From Schistocephalus solidus (Eukaryota > Platyhelminthes > Cestoda > Diphyllobothriidea > Diphyllobothriidae), in contig WEDG01001547.1 in the NCBI GenBank assembly GCA_017591395.1, positions 1-64,000 of the forward strand: a stretch of DNA of 64,000 bases. The letters are read 5' to 3'. Under the pieces are notes generated by a model. It did not search any database and was not told the DNA's origin. It saw only the letters and a list, made by a program, of their open reading frames with translations. Shown here one piece after another: positions 1-12,440 of the stretch (the first letter of the stretch is position 1; every line of letters begins with the position of its first letter). The position numbers and the translations under genes were made by a program.

Positions 1-95
1 TGATCAGCCAGTCATACCCAATCCCATGTGGTAATTGAGTCGAACGCTCTACCAATGTGCCATGGGCTCGTTGTTTTGAGCCCCAAGGCACAACT
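1..95 (-). repeat. R2 tRNA-derived SINE, truncated copy
   Basis: Begins inside the element with the marker 'cagtcatacccaatcc', followed by a scrambled tRNA-like head ('gctctaccaatgtgcc', 'gggctcgttg'). Same family as 2946-3105, 31925-32065, 35900-36060 and 63182-63345 (all -) and 32224-32365, 52930-53085 (+). Confidence 0.55.
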
Positions 96-1379
96 GGATT
101 TAGTCTATCTCTGGACATACTGTCATCTGAAGGCTGCAAGGAATCCATCGGAGTTGATTTTGACTTTGTACTCCTGTTGTGCTTTCCCTATTGCAGATTG
201 CCACGCTTTTGTTTCTTAGGATTCAACTACGTGCTCGTTAGAGCACCCAAGATAGCTAGGGATGTGATTTTTGGTTCTCTTTGGTCGTCTTCCGACGGAT
301 TCAGAGACTGAGGTCCTGTTTTCCGGTCGTTATGGGTATTCGCGTCCGAACATTTAGAGTTGTTAAAATTGTAGTTTTTGGTACTTTTAGTGCTTTGTTC
401 ACTGCCTTTTTAACTGTAGTATTGCTAACCGTATTTCGTCTAGTATTGTTCTCTTGCAAGAGCTTCCTTAAGACTGCAAGCTAATTTTCCAGTTTTTGAA
501 ATCTCAGTAAAATATAAGAACATCCAATACAAGATTCGTCCTCGTAGCAGACGGATTTGGCTGCCATTACGCTTTTTGCGCACTTTGCTGGTCCTCGGTT
601 GTAAGTAAGAACTGATTAATGGCCAGTCATGGATGCCAAAGCCAGCTCAGTAGACTTTCCTTTTAAAGGAAGTGCCATAACTGGTTATGCTGCTGGCAAA
701 CAATTGCTTTGATTTCATGAATGTTAAAAACACTGTGTAAACGTATGTTCTCTTTTGAGCGTATAACGAAAATTCCGACTGGGTTTGGAGTATGGCGAGT
801 ATTTAAAGCAATATGAGCAAAAAATGCATCTAATTGTTCAACACCGCTTTTAAAAAAACTATAAACGTATGACGAATATGCTAAAATGACTCAGCCGTTC
901 GGAGATGTCGAAGGTTGTGGTCTAATGAAAATGAGACGGTTGATAATGGAACTGAAAAAGCGAAGGAAAACGACGAAAAATAACCAAAATAAGGGTTTCT
1001 CGATCCTTGAGGAGCATTTGGATTTTGTTTTGGTAGTCCGAATTGTTCAGGACAACCGTTAACCGCAGGCTACGCACAAAGCAAAGGATGGCAAATAGTG
1101 AGAGCCGTGAAACCAAATTTCCAGTCTCTGAAGATGAGTAAACGAACCCACTGGCCGAAATGTCAGACAAAATATCCCTCTCCCGGGGAATGCCCACCAC
1201 TCCTTTTGAAATTTAACCTCGGGATCGCATCTTCACTACTACTAATACAAAGTTCGTAAGTACATAAGCGTGTTTGAAACCTAGAACGAATGCTTCCGAC
1301 TGATTATGATGAAGAACGGCGAAAATTGAAGACAGAATTTGCGAACAATGTGCCTATTTGTTCGAAATCGGAGACTGCA
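96..1379. other. No supported feature
   Basis: Short open frames only, none with a recognisable domain or splice context. I see no repeat shared with other parts of the window. Confidence 0.5.
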
Positions 1380-1770
1380 TCACACTTTCGGGGGGGGGAG
1401 GGGGACGCGGAGGAATTGGCGCCTGATCTCTGGGAGAGAGATCCCGTCTACGAAGTTTTCCAAAATCCTGGCCTCGAGCTCAGTGAAGGGCTCGTTTAGG
1501 TAGGCTTGCCGGACCAGGACACGAAGATGCCGTTGGAAGTCAATGACAGACTCGCCCGCGTAGTGTCGGCGACTTTTGAGGGTGGCACGTGCAACCCAGG
1601 GCATCAACGACCGTCAGAAACTCGCACCGCAGACGCTCGAAGATTGTCGCGGGGGTGAGCGACGCTCTAAGGTTGGTAGCCCTGGCCACCGTGTAAACTT
1701 CATTGTCTATTCGTCGATTGGACGAGTGGTCCCGCAAATGGCTCTTGTCCTTCAACTCAAATAAATGCAA
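1380..1770 (-). mobile_element. LTR-retrotransposon gag-like remnant
   Basis: Two overlapping - strand frames together read as a Ty3-type capsid/gag fragment: TIFERLRCEFLTVV in one frame, then ESVIDFQRHLRVLVRQAYL and ARILENFVDGISLPEIRRQF in the other. The pattern of a short helix, 'FxxHLRxLV' and 'FVxGIxxPxIRxxFL' is typical of gag. A frameshift separates the halves and no protease, RT or LTR is visible nearby. Confidence 0.5.
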
Positions 1771-1844
1771 CCTGCTACGTCTGGGAAATCGAAATCAGGT
1801 CACTGATATGCGACCCTACTATTTGAACGGTTTGCCACTCATTA

Positions 1845-2520
1845 CAAAACTTAGTATCGTGGTTTAAATAAATACAAAGTGGATAATTGCTGCACTATGT
1901 GAGCATCCATAGGAAGAGCAGAAATGAGCTAGTATGGTAAGCATATCCGATTCAGAACGATTTGCCATTTTTAAAACAAAGTCAACAAACTTTGGCATAA
2001 ATGGTGAACTAGAAAAGAAGCAGTAAAAACTCCTACGGTTAAATCGGAGGCGGAGTTTGGCAAGCCGCCAATTTAAAAACTAGGAGAAAAAAACTGCTTC
2101 ACTAAAAATTAATAGCTTGATGCAATGGGAATAGTATTGTGATGTTGCTGATAACGTATGAGGGTTTGGAACGCTCCTTGTTGGGTAAGAGATAATATAG
2201 CATTCAGAGCTACTGTTTATAGCCACCAGTGGAGGTGAGAGAGGAGGAGCTGATCGTGGACAACAGGGTCAAAACGAAGAGGGGACATAAGAGGTCACGA
2301 GATCATCATCGAGATACGACCTTTCTGACTGCATAGTCCACCAACAAAGAGGCGAAACCATCAGAACGCGCCTCGATCATCAACTGAACCTGGAGACCAT
2401 CGTCAGGGTTGCAAAATCGAAGGAAAGTTTCAGGGTTGTCAAGAGTTGGCAATGCTAGTTTAAAAGGAGGGGACGAAAATAGTGAATGCAATGATTGGCT
2501 CTGCAGATGATGAGGAAAAT
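1845..2520 (-). repeat. R3: 3' part of a CR1/jockey-type LINE, - orientation
   Basis: Near-complete inverted counterpart of 17380-18000: shared stretches include 'gagggtttggaacgctcc', 'gaccaccagtggaggtgaga'-like sequence, 'gcatagtccaccaa', 'gatgctagtttaaaaggagg' and 'gtgaactagaaaag'. The + strand copy lies directly downstream of a LINE C-terminal frame, so this is probably a 3' untranslated region of the same LINE family, inserted here on the - strand and truncated at its 5' side. Confidence 0.75.
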
Positions 2521-2945
2521 ATTTTTGGTGACCAATATTATATTAAGGGAGCGGCCTCAAATACCAGAAGGACCCTTTTCAAAATCCAAAATTTGCGAGT
2601 TTGAGAAGGAAACAGACAAAAAGTACTTTATATCTTCCAAAGTTAACTGTTTGCATAATTTGGTTTTGAAAATAGCTGATGTAGACGGAAACATAATTTC
2701 CAGTGGAAGATTATTCCATATAAAAGCATATTTGGAGGCAAAAAAAACTGGAGCTAAGGGGTGGTGAAATGATCATGGAGGAATGGTATTGTCCGGAACA
2801 GTCCTAGTGAAGTGGTAACGGAGTTCAAATTGTCCAAGTTAGAGAACAAATAATATGGGTGTACATATGCAAAAGATAATGTACATTGATATGATTAGCA
2901 AGTACACTACCCGTAACAATTCAAAAAAAGACATAACTTTCAAAG
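2521..2945. other. No supported feature
   Basis: AT-rich. One open frame on the + strand of about 90 codons (2495-2767) has no family resemblance and starts inside the R3 repeat, so I do not call it a gene. Confidence 0.45.
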
Positions 2946-3105
2946 ACAGGAGAGACCGGAATGACATTTTCTGGCTTATTAGCAGACATCAACCAGTCAT
3001 AACCAAACCAAAATGTGTTCAGCCCTGAGGCTCCAAGGCGCAACCTGTTGGTTAAAAGGTCAACGTTTTTACTTCTGTGCAATGGGCTCGTTGTCCTGTT
3101 TGTTT
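2946..3105 (-). repeat. R2 tRNA-derived SINE
   Basis: On the - strand: tRNA-like head, 'ttaaccaacaggttg' anticodon-arm region, then the body marker and a tail reading toward 'cattccggtctcc'. Matches the other R2 copies at about 70-80% by eye. Confidence 0.65.
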
Positions 3106-3279
3106 AGAGTAGTAGTGCACCCCAACGTACAACGGGACAAGTGAGTCCCATAACCGATTGATGAGCGCCCATCCGTCATACGTATACAAAAATAAAACAA
3201 ATCGTATGGTGCTGCACAACAGCAGCCAAGTAGCCTGAATCAAGCTGTAGGATCATTTATGTGCTCACGCTGGACAGAC

Positions 3280-4015
3280 GCAGGAATAACGGGTGAGTAA
3301 ACGGAAGAAGATAGAATCAGTCCAGCACTTCTTTGCAAAAAGAGTTTTCTATTCAGAACACCGAAACCTGTCCTACCAACAACGCTGTGAACTTACAAGC
3401 CTTGACCCGCTGTGGCTTCGCAGATTACAGAAGGGACTAATTTTACTTCTAAACAGTCGTAAATTTAACCCCCTTACATCTCTGAGGCACCTCAACCACT
3501 CTCAGCACACCAGTCATAGAGATGTATTTTTATTTCTTCCTTTGGCACGCACAGTCAGATATCGACAGTTTTTTTCGATAAACGCTATAGCAATCTGGAA
3601 TAGGCTACCTAGAAGTATCAAAATTCAGCAAAGCTATCCCTTGTTTACGCGAACTGTTACTAGTTTTCTACATTCAGGACAACTTCCAAAACTTTTGGGG
3701 CTGCCTCTGTGGATGCTCTCTTCGGTTCTGATGGCACTCACGGACTCTGAATCCTGTGCAAGACTTCATGCTGAGGGCAATATTGCTGGCTCTGCAGACC
3801 TTAATCGGCTTATTTCTCAGTCGAAAGCGAACAGCCGCTCGCCGACATACCTGCTGGTGCAGAATACTGGATCCGTAACACTGAATGGAGAAGTTCTTCA
3901 CCAGGGCACCTGTGTTAACGCGTCCCTGTCCTGAACTTTTATTTAGAATTTAGAATTTATATTTGGTTAGCACCGGCAAGGCACTGTCTAAGCAAACATT
4001 AGTAACGAAATAAAG
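3280..4015 (+). mobile_element. LINE 3' fragment (CR1/jockey-type)
   Basis: A + strand open frame of 213 codons holds the C-terminal end of a non-LTR ORF2: ESVQHFFAKRVFYSEHRNL, YQQRCELTSLDPLWLRRLQ, and NAIAIWNRLPRSIKIQQSY. The pattern 'iExVQrrfTkrl...L.l.sL..RR....' followed by 'iWNxLP' is typical of LINE C-termini. No RT core remains. A run 'gaaataaag' near 4010 may mark the 3' end. Confidence 0.75.
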
Positions 4016-4079
4016 TTATGACAATGTGTGCAGATAAAATGTACAAATACATAACTTGTCCTGCTATGTCAACAGTTAG

Positions 4080-7000
4080 CGATGTTTTAAAATTAATGGT
4101 GAACTAGAAAAATAGGCAGTGAAAAACTCCTACCATAAAAATGGGCACAGAGTTCAATAAGCCTTCATTTTTTTAATAGAAGAGTAGGAGAAAAAGCTTA
4201 GGAAAAATGGTCAGGTGGTAGAGTAGGGTAATACGGTAGTAGCATTTCAGAATGAGATAATGAAACGTCGAGGTGATTCGTTCTTGATCACTTAGGCGTA
4301 TGAAACAAAATCTCACGAAAATGCGTCAATGAACTTAAGTCCTCAGCATCTTAGGATCAAGAATTGAATTCTGATGATGGTTAGTATCCAAAGAAACGGT
4401 AGCATTTTAGACTGTGGACCACCGAATGTGTACGTCCGAATGACGTCATTGTTTGGATGACTGGTGATATAAGGAGACATCATAGTTCATAGGGCGACCC
4501 GAGGTAGCGAAAATATAGTTTCAAGAGGGTCACTTAAATTCCCGATGGTCCTTTCTCCGAGTCATGGGGAAAGCTACTGGGAAAAGATGAGAAAATAAAA
4601 GGTTAATAGAATCAGTGTTAAGATAAATGTGCAGTCTTCGCTTGAATGCAGATAGACTAGTTAACGACCTTATTTCAATTTGGCAAGTTATTCAAAGAAA
4701 ATTATACCTAGAAGCAAAGAAGAGAGCGTTTACACGTGGAGGATGCAAGCGGGGGTATAATTAGTGCAGAATTTCTTAGGTTATAAGGAAGACTAACGGG
4801 GGTAATGACAGAAAGCTTGGGGAGAGTTGAACTATTATTTAGTCGGAAAGGAGACAAAAGCCTGCTTCAAGTCTCCTGACCCAAAGAAATTTTAGCTTCA
4901 TTAGCTGGCATCTTGTTGAGTAGGAAGTAGTTGAAAGAGTCGGAAATAGGAGTTTTTTTGTGAAATGTCTTTGGACATTTTCAATTTTTGAACAGCTAGA
5001 TTCGTTCATTAAACCGAAGAAAGGACAGCAAAATTCAAGAATGGGAAGTACAAACATACGATAAAGTCTTAATTTAATTTCAGGAAGGTAGAAATTATAA
5101 GAAATAAAGCCGCAAATCTGAGCAGCTTTGGCCGTAATTCTATCGGCATGAGGCGAAAAGATCTAATTTATTGTGTACAGCCCAAGTCCTTGATGGAGGA
5201 ACATTCAATCATAGGGCAACCTTCAAATAGAGGTTGCGGCAGCCTTACAGGCCCAAAAACTCATGTAGCGACACTTAGTAGGTGAGAACTCCATTAGCCA
5301 TGTGGAGCTCCAGGCCGAAAGAGCGTCTAAGTCTGAATGAATTTGTTCAAGGCACCGTTCGGTCGTAGAGTTAGAGAAGGAATACACGCATTTGAGGTCA
5401 TCAGCATAAATAAAAGATTGAGAATGTTTAACTATCGATGAAATATCATTTATATACAGTAAGAACAACAAAGGACCTAATACGGTACCTTGAAGGACGC
5501 CACTAACAATCGGGGTAGCACTTGAGTATGAGGACCCCTACTAAAACTTTGTTTCGATCATTTTAGGTATGATCTAATAAAGTCAGTTAGGGGACTACGA
5601 AATCCTATAGCTTCTAGTTTAGCTAGAAGTCGTTTATGAGGCACTTTATCGAATGCCTTACTAAGATCAAAATAGATAACTACCACAGAGAGATGATCAT
5701 TACGAAGAGAGGTTAGTAGATTTAGAAAAGACATGTGGCAGGTTTCACAAGAGCGGTCCGGTAAGAAGCCGTGTTGGGAAAAGTTGATAATTTGATTGCT
5801 TATGCAAAAATCCGTGATTTGTTTTGCAATTAGTTTTCGAAGAGTTTAGCAAGAGAGGGCGTTTTATGAACACCGCGATAGTTATGAATGTCCGAGCGGG
5901 AACCAGATTTAAAAACTGGTATTATAATAGAAGTTTTCCAGCAATCGGGGAAGAAACCATTTTCGAGAAATACTGAGAATAACTTGCTTAGTAAAGGTGG
6001 AAAATCCCTTAACTGTTTAATAAGTGAGTTTGGAATGTTATCAGTTCCAACCGAATGTGAATTTTTTTAGGTGAGCTATTTCCTTTGAATACATGAAGGC
6101 GAGAAATTAATGGTTGTTAGAGCGAATTTGAAAGCAGAGGAATTGTGGGAGTGGGGCTAGTTTCAGTGGTAAAAGTGGTTGGCAAAAAAACGAATTTAAC
6201 AATTCTGCTTTGCCCAAATCGTCTGTAACAATTTTTTGTTACAGTCGAGTAAGGGCGGAGTTACATTCAGACTTAGCCGATGACCGAACATGGAAGATAA
6301 GAGCAACAGATTTGGATGAATTGCCATCACTTAGTGCCCGAGACTCCCTACGCTTATCTCTCGCGAGCCTAATTTTTCGATGCTAATTCAAATATTTGTG
6401 CAATCCTTAAATGAACTGACAAAAGAGCTTTTAGATGAATCTTTAAGTTGTTTTCGTAATTTTTTTAAGTCTGTTCTGGAGAAAATGCGGAACAGTAGAA
6501 GAAGCTGTATTTGAATTAAAAATCTTAAACGGGATTAAAAGCCTGGATTTTTTCTGTGAGGCTCTGCAATAGCTCACGGAAAAGTTTGGATCGTTGATTG
6601 CGAATATGCTATGCCAATCTAGAGTGCTTACGAAATTATTTATCATTTCATGGTTTGTGTTAGCAAAGTCGAGGTTATTGCATTTAACCTCAGGCTTCGT
6701 AAGAAGGGGACTGGAAAACAACAGTGAATTATTGCGTGATCACTTGTGAAAAGATCATGATGAAAATTCATAAAGAGAGGGTGGACATCATTTGTAAAAA
6801 TTAAATCTAAAATGTTGTCATTTCTAGTAACTGATCTGACCAGTTGGGACATGTTTGAAAAGTTAATAGTATCGACCAATTTGTGATTTTTAGGCGGAGA
6901 GGAATTTGCCTGCCAGTCAATGTCTGGCAGATTAAAATGCCTACGATTATTTTGACATCAAATTGAGTGTCTGCAACTTTTTCAAATAGTTCACAGAGCT

Positions 7001-8600
7001 CGCTTTCATTGCCAGAATAACACGGAGGATTATAGACACAGCCAATTAACGCTTTTTTTATTGTGAGGGAGGATGACTGAAGCAAAGCATACATTTCCAG
7101 AAAAGGACGAAATGCTAAGCTGAAAAGGGAAATGTACAAAGGATGACTTAATATAAAGGAGGCAACCACCGCCACGTTTTTTTCAGCGCGGTCTTGTCGG
7201 TACAAATTGAAATTATCTATAGCAAGCGTTGAGTCAGAAATAAGAGAGTGAGCCCAGGATTCAGTGATGCACAGCACATCTGGATCAAGCTCAAAAGGCT
7301 ACTGTTCTAAGCTCAGCCATCTTATTTACAACTGATCTCGCATTGAGTGAAACTAAGCTGAGCGTATTCCTGAGCTGCAGGTTACGCTCATCAGTATTTA
7401 TAAAAAAGGATAATTTGGTGGCGGAGAAGAAAACTGGAAAGAAGAAACGAAAGGTGGGAAACAAAATTGCTCTGGTCTACAGTTTTGTCGAAATGTTACT
7501 GTTAAAAGAACTGAGATTATTGTACAACGGCATATTTGGGTGAAAACCATGGAATAGAAGGCTATATTGTGGCATTTGAAAGATAGAGGGGTGGCATAGA
7601 AATGAGATTTTTGAGGGAAGTTAGCATAAATTGGCGGAAAAGTGCATTTGAAAAGGAATAAATGATTTCGAAAAAAACTGGTAACATAATTAGAAGCGTT
7701 AATTATTTGGGGATTTTCGGCCAACTTTTTGGGTTGGGAAAGGATGCTAACATTAGCGTTCGCAGCTGTTGTAGATGCTGAGGGGTTAGCAGGTTTCCCA
7801 TCGGTAATGACATTACTGATTTTTAATGCCTGGATTAGCCAATGATTCAGATTTACTAGGAGTTTTGCTTAGGTTTAGTAGATTTGGCAGCTATAGCAGG
7901 CATAGTTTGCTTGGGATGAGAAAGAAGTGGCTTTGACACAATTTCACTCAAACCAGGAACAAGTTTAACGGGTGAAGATTCAGCTGGAATCGAAATTCCT
8001 GTCGATCCGGAGGGCCGTGGGCTTGCATTAGCTACAGGACAAACCTCTGAGATAACTTTTTGATATTGAAGGTGTAGACGAAGGCTTCTTGTTTGCTAAT
8101 GAGGGTGAAACCCGACGTTCCATTGGGGTTTTATCCCTACAGATAAACAACTTGTTTTTTTCAAATATTGAGCTGAGTGCTCATGCTTAGAGAAAATAAG
8201 GTCAACTTCAATCGCTGAAAAAAGTTTTGACCAGAACTGGCGGGTTTTTGCTACGGGAAGACAACCTTTTTAGCTTCAGCGACTTTAAAGTTAAAAGCCG
8301 CATGAGTAAAAGGAAATGAAATGCAACTTCCAGGGGATTTTTACTCTTGGGGACGTTTTTTTAAAAAGAAAATTGAAACTTCTCTTATGTCGGTCAATTG
8401 ACTCGGTACTGACCATGTTTATAAAAGGCTCTAGTTTCACGCATTGTTGAGAAGTGAGTGAAGACAACTTTCCCTCAAAAAAATAGTACCAAGGATCGTG
8501 AAGAGAGAACCATATTTAGACATAAAAGGTATTAAAGTTTTTCCAGGGCGTCAAGGTCTAATTTCTTTATGCTTAAGGAGGGTTGCTCTAGTGGAAGTTT
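4080..8600 (-). mobile_element. CR1/jockey-type LINE, decayed, near full length
   Basis: Read on the - strand from 8600 to 4080: a poorly conserved 5' part; endonuclease pieces at about 7277-6640 (LCITESWAHSLISDSTL, ILDLIFTND, FTSDHAIIHC); RT core at about 5900-5225 (motif A DLSKAFDKVPHKRLL at about 5660, then GTVLGPLLFLLYINDISS and IYADDLKCVYSF); C-terminal piece at 5057-4839 (KIENVQRHFTKKL, KLKFLWVRRLEAGF). The 3' UTR at about 4200-4085 shares R3 sequence with 2000-2110 and 17740-17840. Several frameshifts and stops make it inactive. Confidence 0.8.
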
Positions 8601-8931
8601 TACGCGAAGTGAATGTTTGCGTCTAAGCACTGACTGGGGGTTTCATATTGATTTTTAAAATATAAGTTTTTGCGGAATAAAAAGATGTAATATTTGAAAT
8701 ATGTGTCTTAAGCAAGGCACTGCAAGCAAATATCTGCTAGGTAACGAGTTTAAACTGAAAATAGAATTAGCGAAGTGGCTATGCAGGATGAAAAATTATA
8801 TCAACTGGTATGCCAGAAACTGCAAATTATTCTTCGCTGAAAATAAGGTAAACTTACAAAATTTCAACTTTATTTCTAGAATCAACCTTTATATTCCGTC
8901 CTTTTGACGTAAATCTGCGAGAACTTTAATG

Positions 8932-8990
8932 AGGCGAGCAGATTTAACTAGATGCGAGCAGATTTAACAAGATGCGAGCAGATTTAACAG
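8932..8990 (+). repeat. Three tandem copies of a 20-21-bp unit
   Basis: The unit 'gcgagcagatttaac' plus 5-6 bases occurs three times in a row at the 5' boundary of the following LINE. The third copy is part of the LINE coding frame (MRADLTDINW), so the array was probably made at or after insertion. Confidence 0.8.
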
Positions 8991-11222
8991 ACATCAACTG
9001 GACCTCAATGTTTTCGAGCACCGTAAATGAAGATTGGGAGTCCTTACGAAATGTTCTTCTGCAACTTATTGACAACCACTGCCCGCTAACGAGTGTCCAT
9101 CACAGCAAGCGTCCTGGGTGGCTAGACAGCAACTTAAAAAGGGAAATAAACAGGAAGCACAAGTTGTGGAGAAAATATCGCGAGTCTAATCAAGTTGCCT
9201 ATTTTACTAAGTATAAAGCACAGAGAAACAAAATGAGAAGCCTTATTCTTAAAACGCGAAGAGAATTTGAGAAGACTTTTGCTGCAAAAGGCAACGCAGA
9301 ATCAAAAGTTAGTCTACAGTTACCTCCGTAGATGTACAAAGGAATAAACATCAAATACCACTGATTAAGACTGCCGTGGGCGTCGAAATTTCTGAAAACA
9401 GGGAAAAAAAGCCGAGTACTTTTTCACAGTTCTACCGCTCATTCTTCACAATCGAGGCAAGGTTCCTTCGTCCCTCAGTGGATAACCCGCCGACTGCAAG
9501 CATTAGCCACATACTATTCTCAGAATTACTGATCCAAAAGGAATTAAAAAGAACTAAAAGAGTCGAAATCCCCAGGACCAGACGAGCTTCCACCCAAGCT
9601 TCTGAAAGAACTCGCCAATGAACTTTCCGCACCTCTGTCAGTGCTCTTTAAAAGTCCTTTGACTCCCGGAATACTTCCTTTCGATTGGAAGCTGGCACAT
9701 ATAACTCCCTTGTACAAAAGCGGTAGCCGGGCGTCAGTGACAAACTACAGGCCCATAAAGCTTAACATGCATCCTTGGCAAGATTATGGAAAAGGATCAT
9801 CAAGAGCGAATTGGTGAAATTCCTAGAGACTCATAATTTGTTATCAAGCTGTCAACACGGGTTCAGAAAAAGGAAGATCATGCACAACGAATTTGCTGTA
9901 TTCGCTCCAGAGGTGGACCCAAGCACTTGAGGATAGACACGCGGTTCACATTGCCTTCATTGACTTTCAAAAGGCCTTCGGTAATGTGCCGCACGAGAGA
10001 CTGCTTTACAAGCTAGAAAGATTGGAATCAGAGGTAACCTCCTCAAGTGGATCGAAAAACTTCCTCGTGGGTCGGCGCCAGGTTGTGTGCATCGGCCAAG
10101 AGAGGTCAAAGTTCTGCTGCGGTCGAGAGTGGGGTTCCTCCGGGTTCAGTACTGGGGCCAATACTGTTTTTTTAATATACGTGAACGATTGTGTCAGGAA
10201 TCTCGACTGTGAAGCAGCAATGTTTGCCGACGACATTAAAATCTGGAATGTAATCCAGAGCCCTGCTGACGAAAGATAAACTGCAGATCAACCTAACTCG
10301 GTTGGAGAGTGGTCGAATCATTGGCTTTTTGCGGTTCAACGTCGATAAGTGTACAATACTTCACTTAGGCAACCATCTGGATCTGCCGAAAGTAGAAGTT
10401 ACTTTCTCAACGGTGAAGCCTTAAAAGACGTGGAAACCCAAAAAGGACCTTGGTGTGCTGACGACCACCACCTTAAAACCATCGTCTCACTGCTCGAAAG
10501 TGGCGAAGAGCGCAATTTCGGTGTTGCATGCCATCAGACGAGCCTTTTTTTGGATTTCAATGAAGATCTTTTCGCTAAGACCTTTTGGAACATTCATTAG
10601 GCCGCATTTGGAATATGCTATGCACGCCTGGAAACCCTGGACAGTTCAAGATCAGAACTGCCTCGAAAGAGTACAGAGGAAAGCCACCAAAATGGTTAGA
10701 AGTCAAAGCTCCTTGCCATATCCAACCCGCCCTAATGAATCTTAATCTGTTTCCCTTTGAGTTATAGGCAAATGCGTGGTGATCTCCTGCAGACATTCCG
10801 CATTGTGAAGGGATTGGATTGTTGCCTGGAATTCTCGGACTTCTTTAATTTGCCGCTACGACCCATCTCCGAGGTCACCCATTGAAACTGCGTGTCCAGC
10901 AGGTGAGACTGGATGTGCGCAAGTTCTCCTTCTCTGTCAGAGTGGTTAAACCATGGAATGCCCTCCCTGAAGACGTTGTGATGTCACCATCGCTGGAAAG
11001 CTTTAAAAAGGAACCTTGACAATTTTATGTTCCGCAACGAGCCTGAGCGATGAGGAATTTATCTTAACCCTCGAGTCGTGCACCACTTGTCATATTTTTA
11101 TGACCGCCTTTTGTACCTTTGCAACCCACATGGTTTCTCTTGTATACCGCACTTAATTTTTACGTTACAAATAGGGTACTCAAAGGCCCATGCCTATTTC
11201 CCTCAATAAATGAATTGAATTG
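8965..11222 (+). mobile_element. CR1-like LINE, 5'-truncated, with 3' tail
   Basis: Starts in the linker between endonuclease and RT (WTSMFSSTVNEDWESLRN, KRPGWLDSNLKREINRKHK). RT parts follow in shifting frames: PGPDELPPKLLKEL and NYRPIKL near 9575-9765, FRKRKIMHNEF near 9860, VHIAFIDFQKAFGNVPHERL at 9945, then FLIYVNDCVRNLDCEAAMF and ADDIKIWN near 10170-10250. The C-terminus reads RPHLEYAMHAWKPW and [20 protein letters not shown] (10940-11000). The 3' end is 'ccctcaataaatgaattgaattgaat' at 11196-11224, a short tandem tail typical of CR1. The fragment at 45120-46302 is the same family. Confidence 0.85.
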
Positions 11223-12119
11223 AATAGGGTTAAAAAGTTTAAAAACTTTATATTTTACCCTTTTGCAATTGCAATAACTGCAAGTGTGTGCAGCTGATAA
11301 TGAGGTGGAAATACAATAAATTGTCAGTAATTAAGCTAATATTTTCAACAGGAAACGAAGAAATTGGTTTAAAATTCGAGAATTCACTTATCTTCAAATA
11401 TGAACCAACCGCCTTCGACCTTGACCTTGTTCAATAAGCTGCTCCTGAAAACACCCGAAACAACGATCAGCAGTTTTTTCACTTTTACTGTATATAAAAA
11501 ATTTTGACCTTGCCTGTAAACTGGCAATAAATAAATAAAATAAAATAAAAATAAAATCATGCCCACAATAAAAAATAGGTTTTCATGATTGAATTTCCCG
11601 CAGTGTTACCCTTTCTCTTGTGTTAACCATAGGACAAACTCTATGCCTAGCGTTTACGAGGACCCCAACCTTTCTCCAAATCCTAATATTGATCTTGGCC
11701 TAAGCTTAACTATTACTCTTTCCTCAATCCCAATCCTTATTTCGCCAAAATGTAGCGCAAAGTCACCTGTATTACGGGGTGGTCCCGTTCTGTGCCCAGT
11801 CCGGAAGAAAGGGCACTTCAATATTTCCTACCAATTAAGCAATCATGTTCAGTCGTCTAGAACTGACGGATGACAACAGCTGTTCTGACGAACCAGAGCA
11901 GTTTAAAAAAGCACTGGATATCGGATCATCCTAAGCGCAAGAGAGACCCTCGGAATCCTTGTAAAAATGCTAGTGATCGTAGGAGTTGAAAATGTATACA
12001 AACCCGGATCGATGCTTTGGCTCAATAAACGGCGATCGGGTGAGGAAACCATAAAATGAGGGTATTCGTCCTTTATGAGCTCCAGTGCGTTTTTGAAGAA
12101 TCCAACTATTTTGGTGTGA
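11223..12119. other. Non-genic; AATAA-type simple tail at 11527-11560
   Basis: Holds an A-rich simple repeat (aataaataaataaaataaaa) preceded by 'tgtaaactggc', which looks like the 3' tail of another decayed LINE on the + strand, and a degenerate cytosine-rich 'ccaaaycctaay'-like stretch at about 11655-11750. No gene seen. Confidence 0.4.
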
Positions 12120-12440
12120 CCCATTGATATACGACAGTTCAACCGTCGATTTCGACGAGGTCCACCGTATGCTCCACGTGAGGGTGGTGCAAGGACGGTG
12201 ACTTGCGCGTGATTTAGTTTAAAGTGAAAGTAGCCTTGCGCTTCAGCTACCGCACTCTCTCCTCCTCCCACCTGAGCCCGGTATCAAGACAGAGTCAAGA
12301 AGACCGGAGATGGGAGAGAGCGCAGGTGGCTGGCACGGCCGGGGCCGCCGCTGGGTGTACCACCACACCTGGCTCGGATTCCATGGAGTGGGAGTGCCAT
12401 ATAGGCTACATTAAGAAGGAGCCATTGCAGCCTGACTCTC
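12120..12440 (-). repeat. R1 interspersed repeat
   Basis: On the - strand it reads 'cactcccactccatgg', 'ggtgtggtggtacacc', 'tcttcttgactctgtc', 'gagagagtgcggtagc', 'aaatcacgcgcaagtc' and 'agcatacggtggac' in order. The same order occurs at 39555-39870 (-), 35005-35215 (-), 63610-63800 (-), 19450-19705, 30190-30510, 35455-35625, 52200-52520 and 60825-60970 (+). A second, diverged unit follows at about 12545-12905, where 'ccaagccatgatttttag' repeats 'ccaagccacggcttttag' of 12522. Confidence 0.8.

Noticed and set aside
11640..11760. Interstitial telomeric repeat (CCTAAY-like)
   Set aside because: No regular TTAGGG/CCCTAA periodicity; only a loose resemblance.
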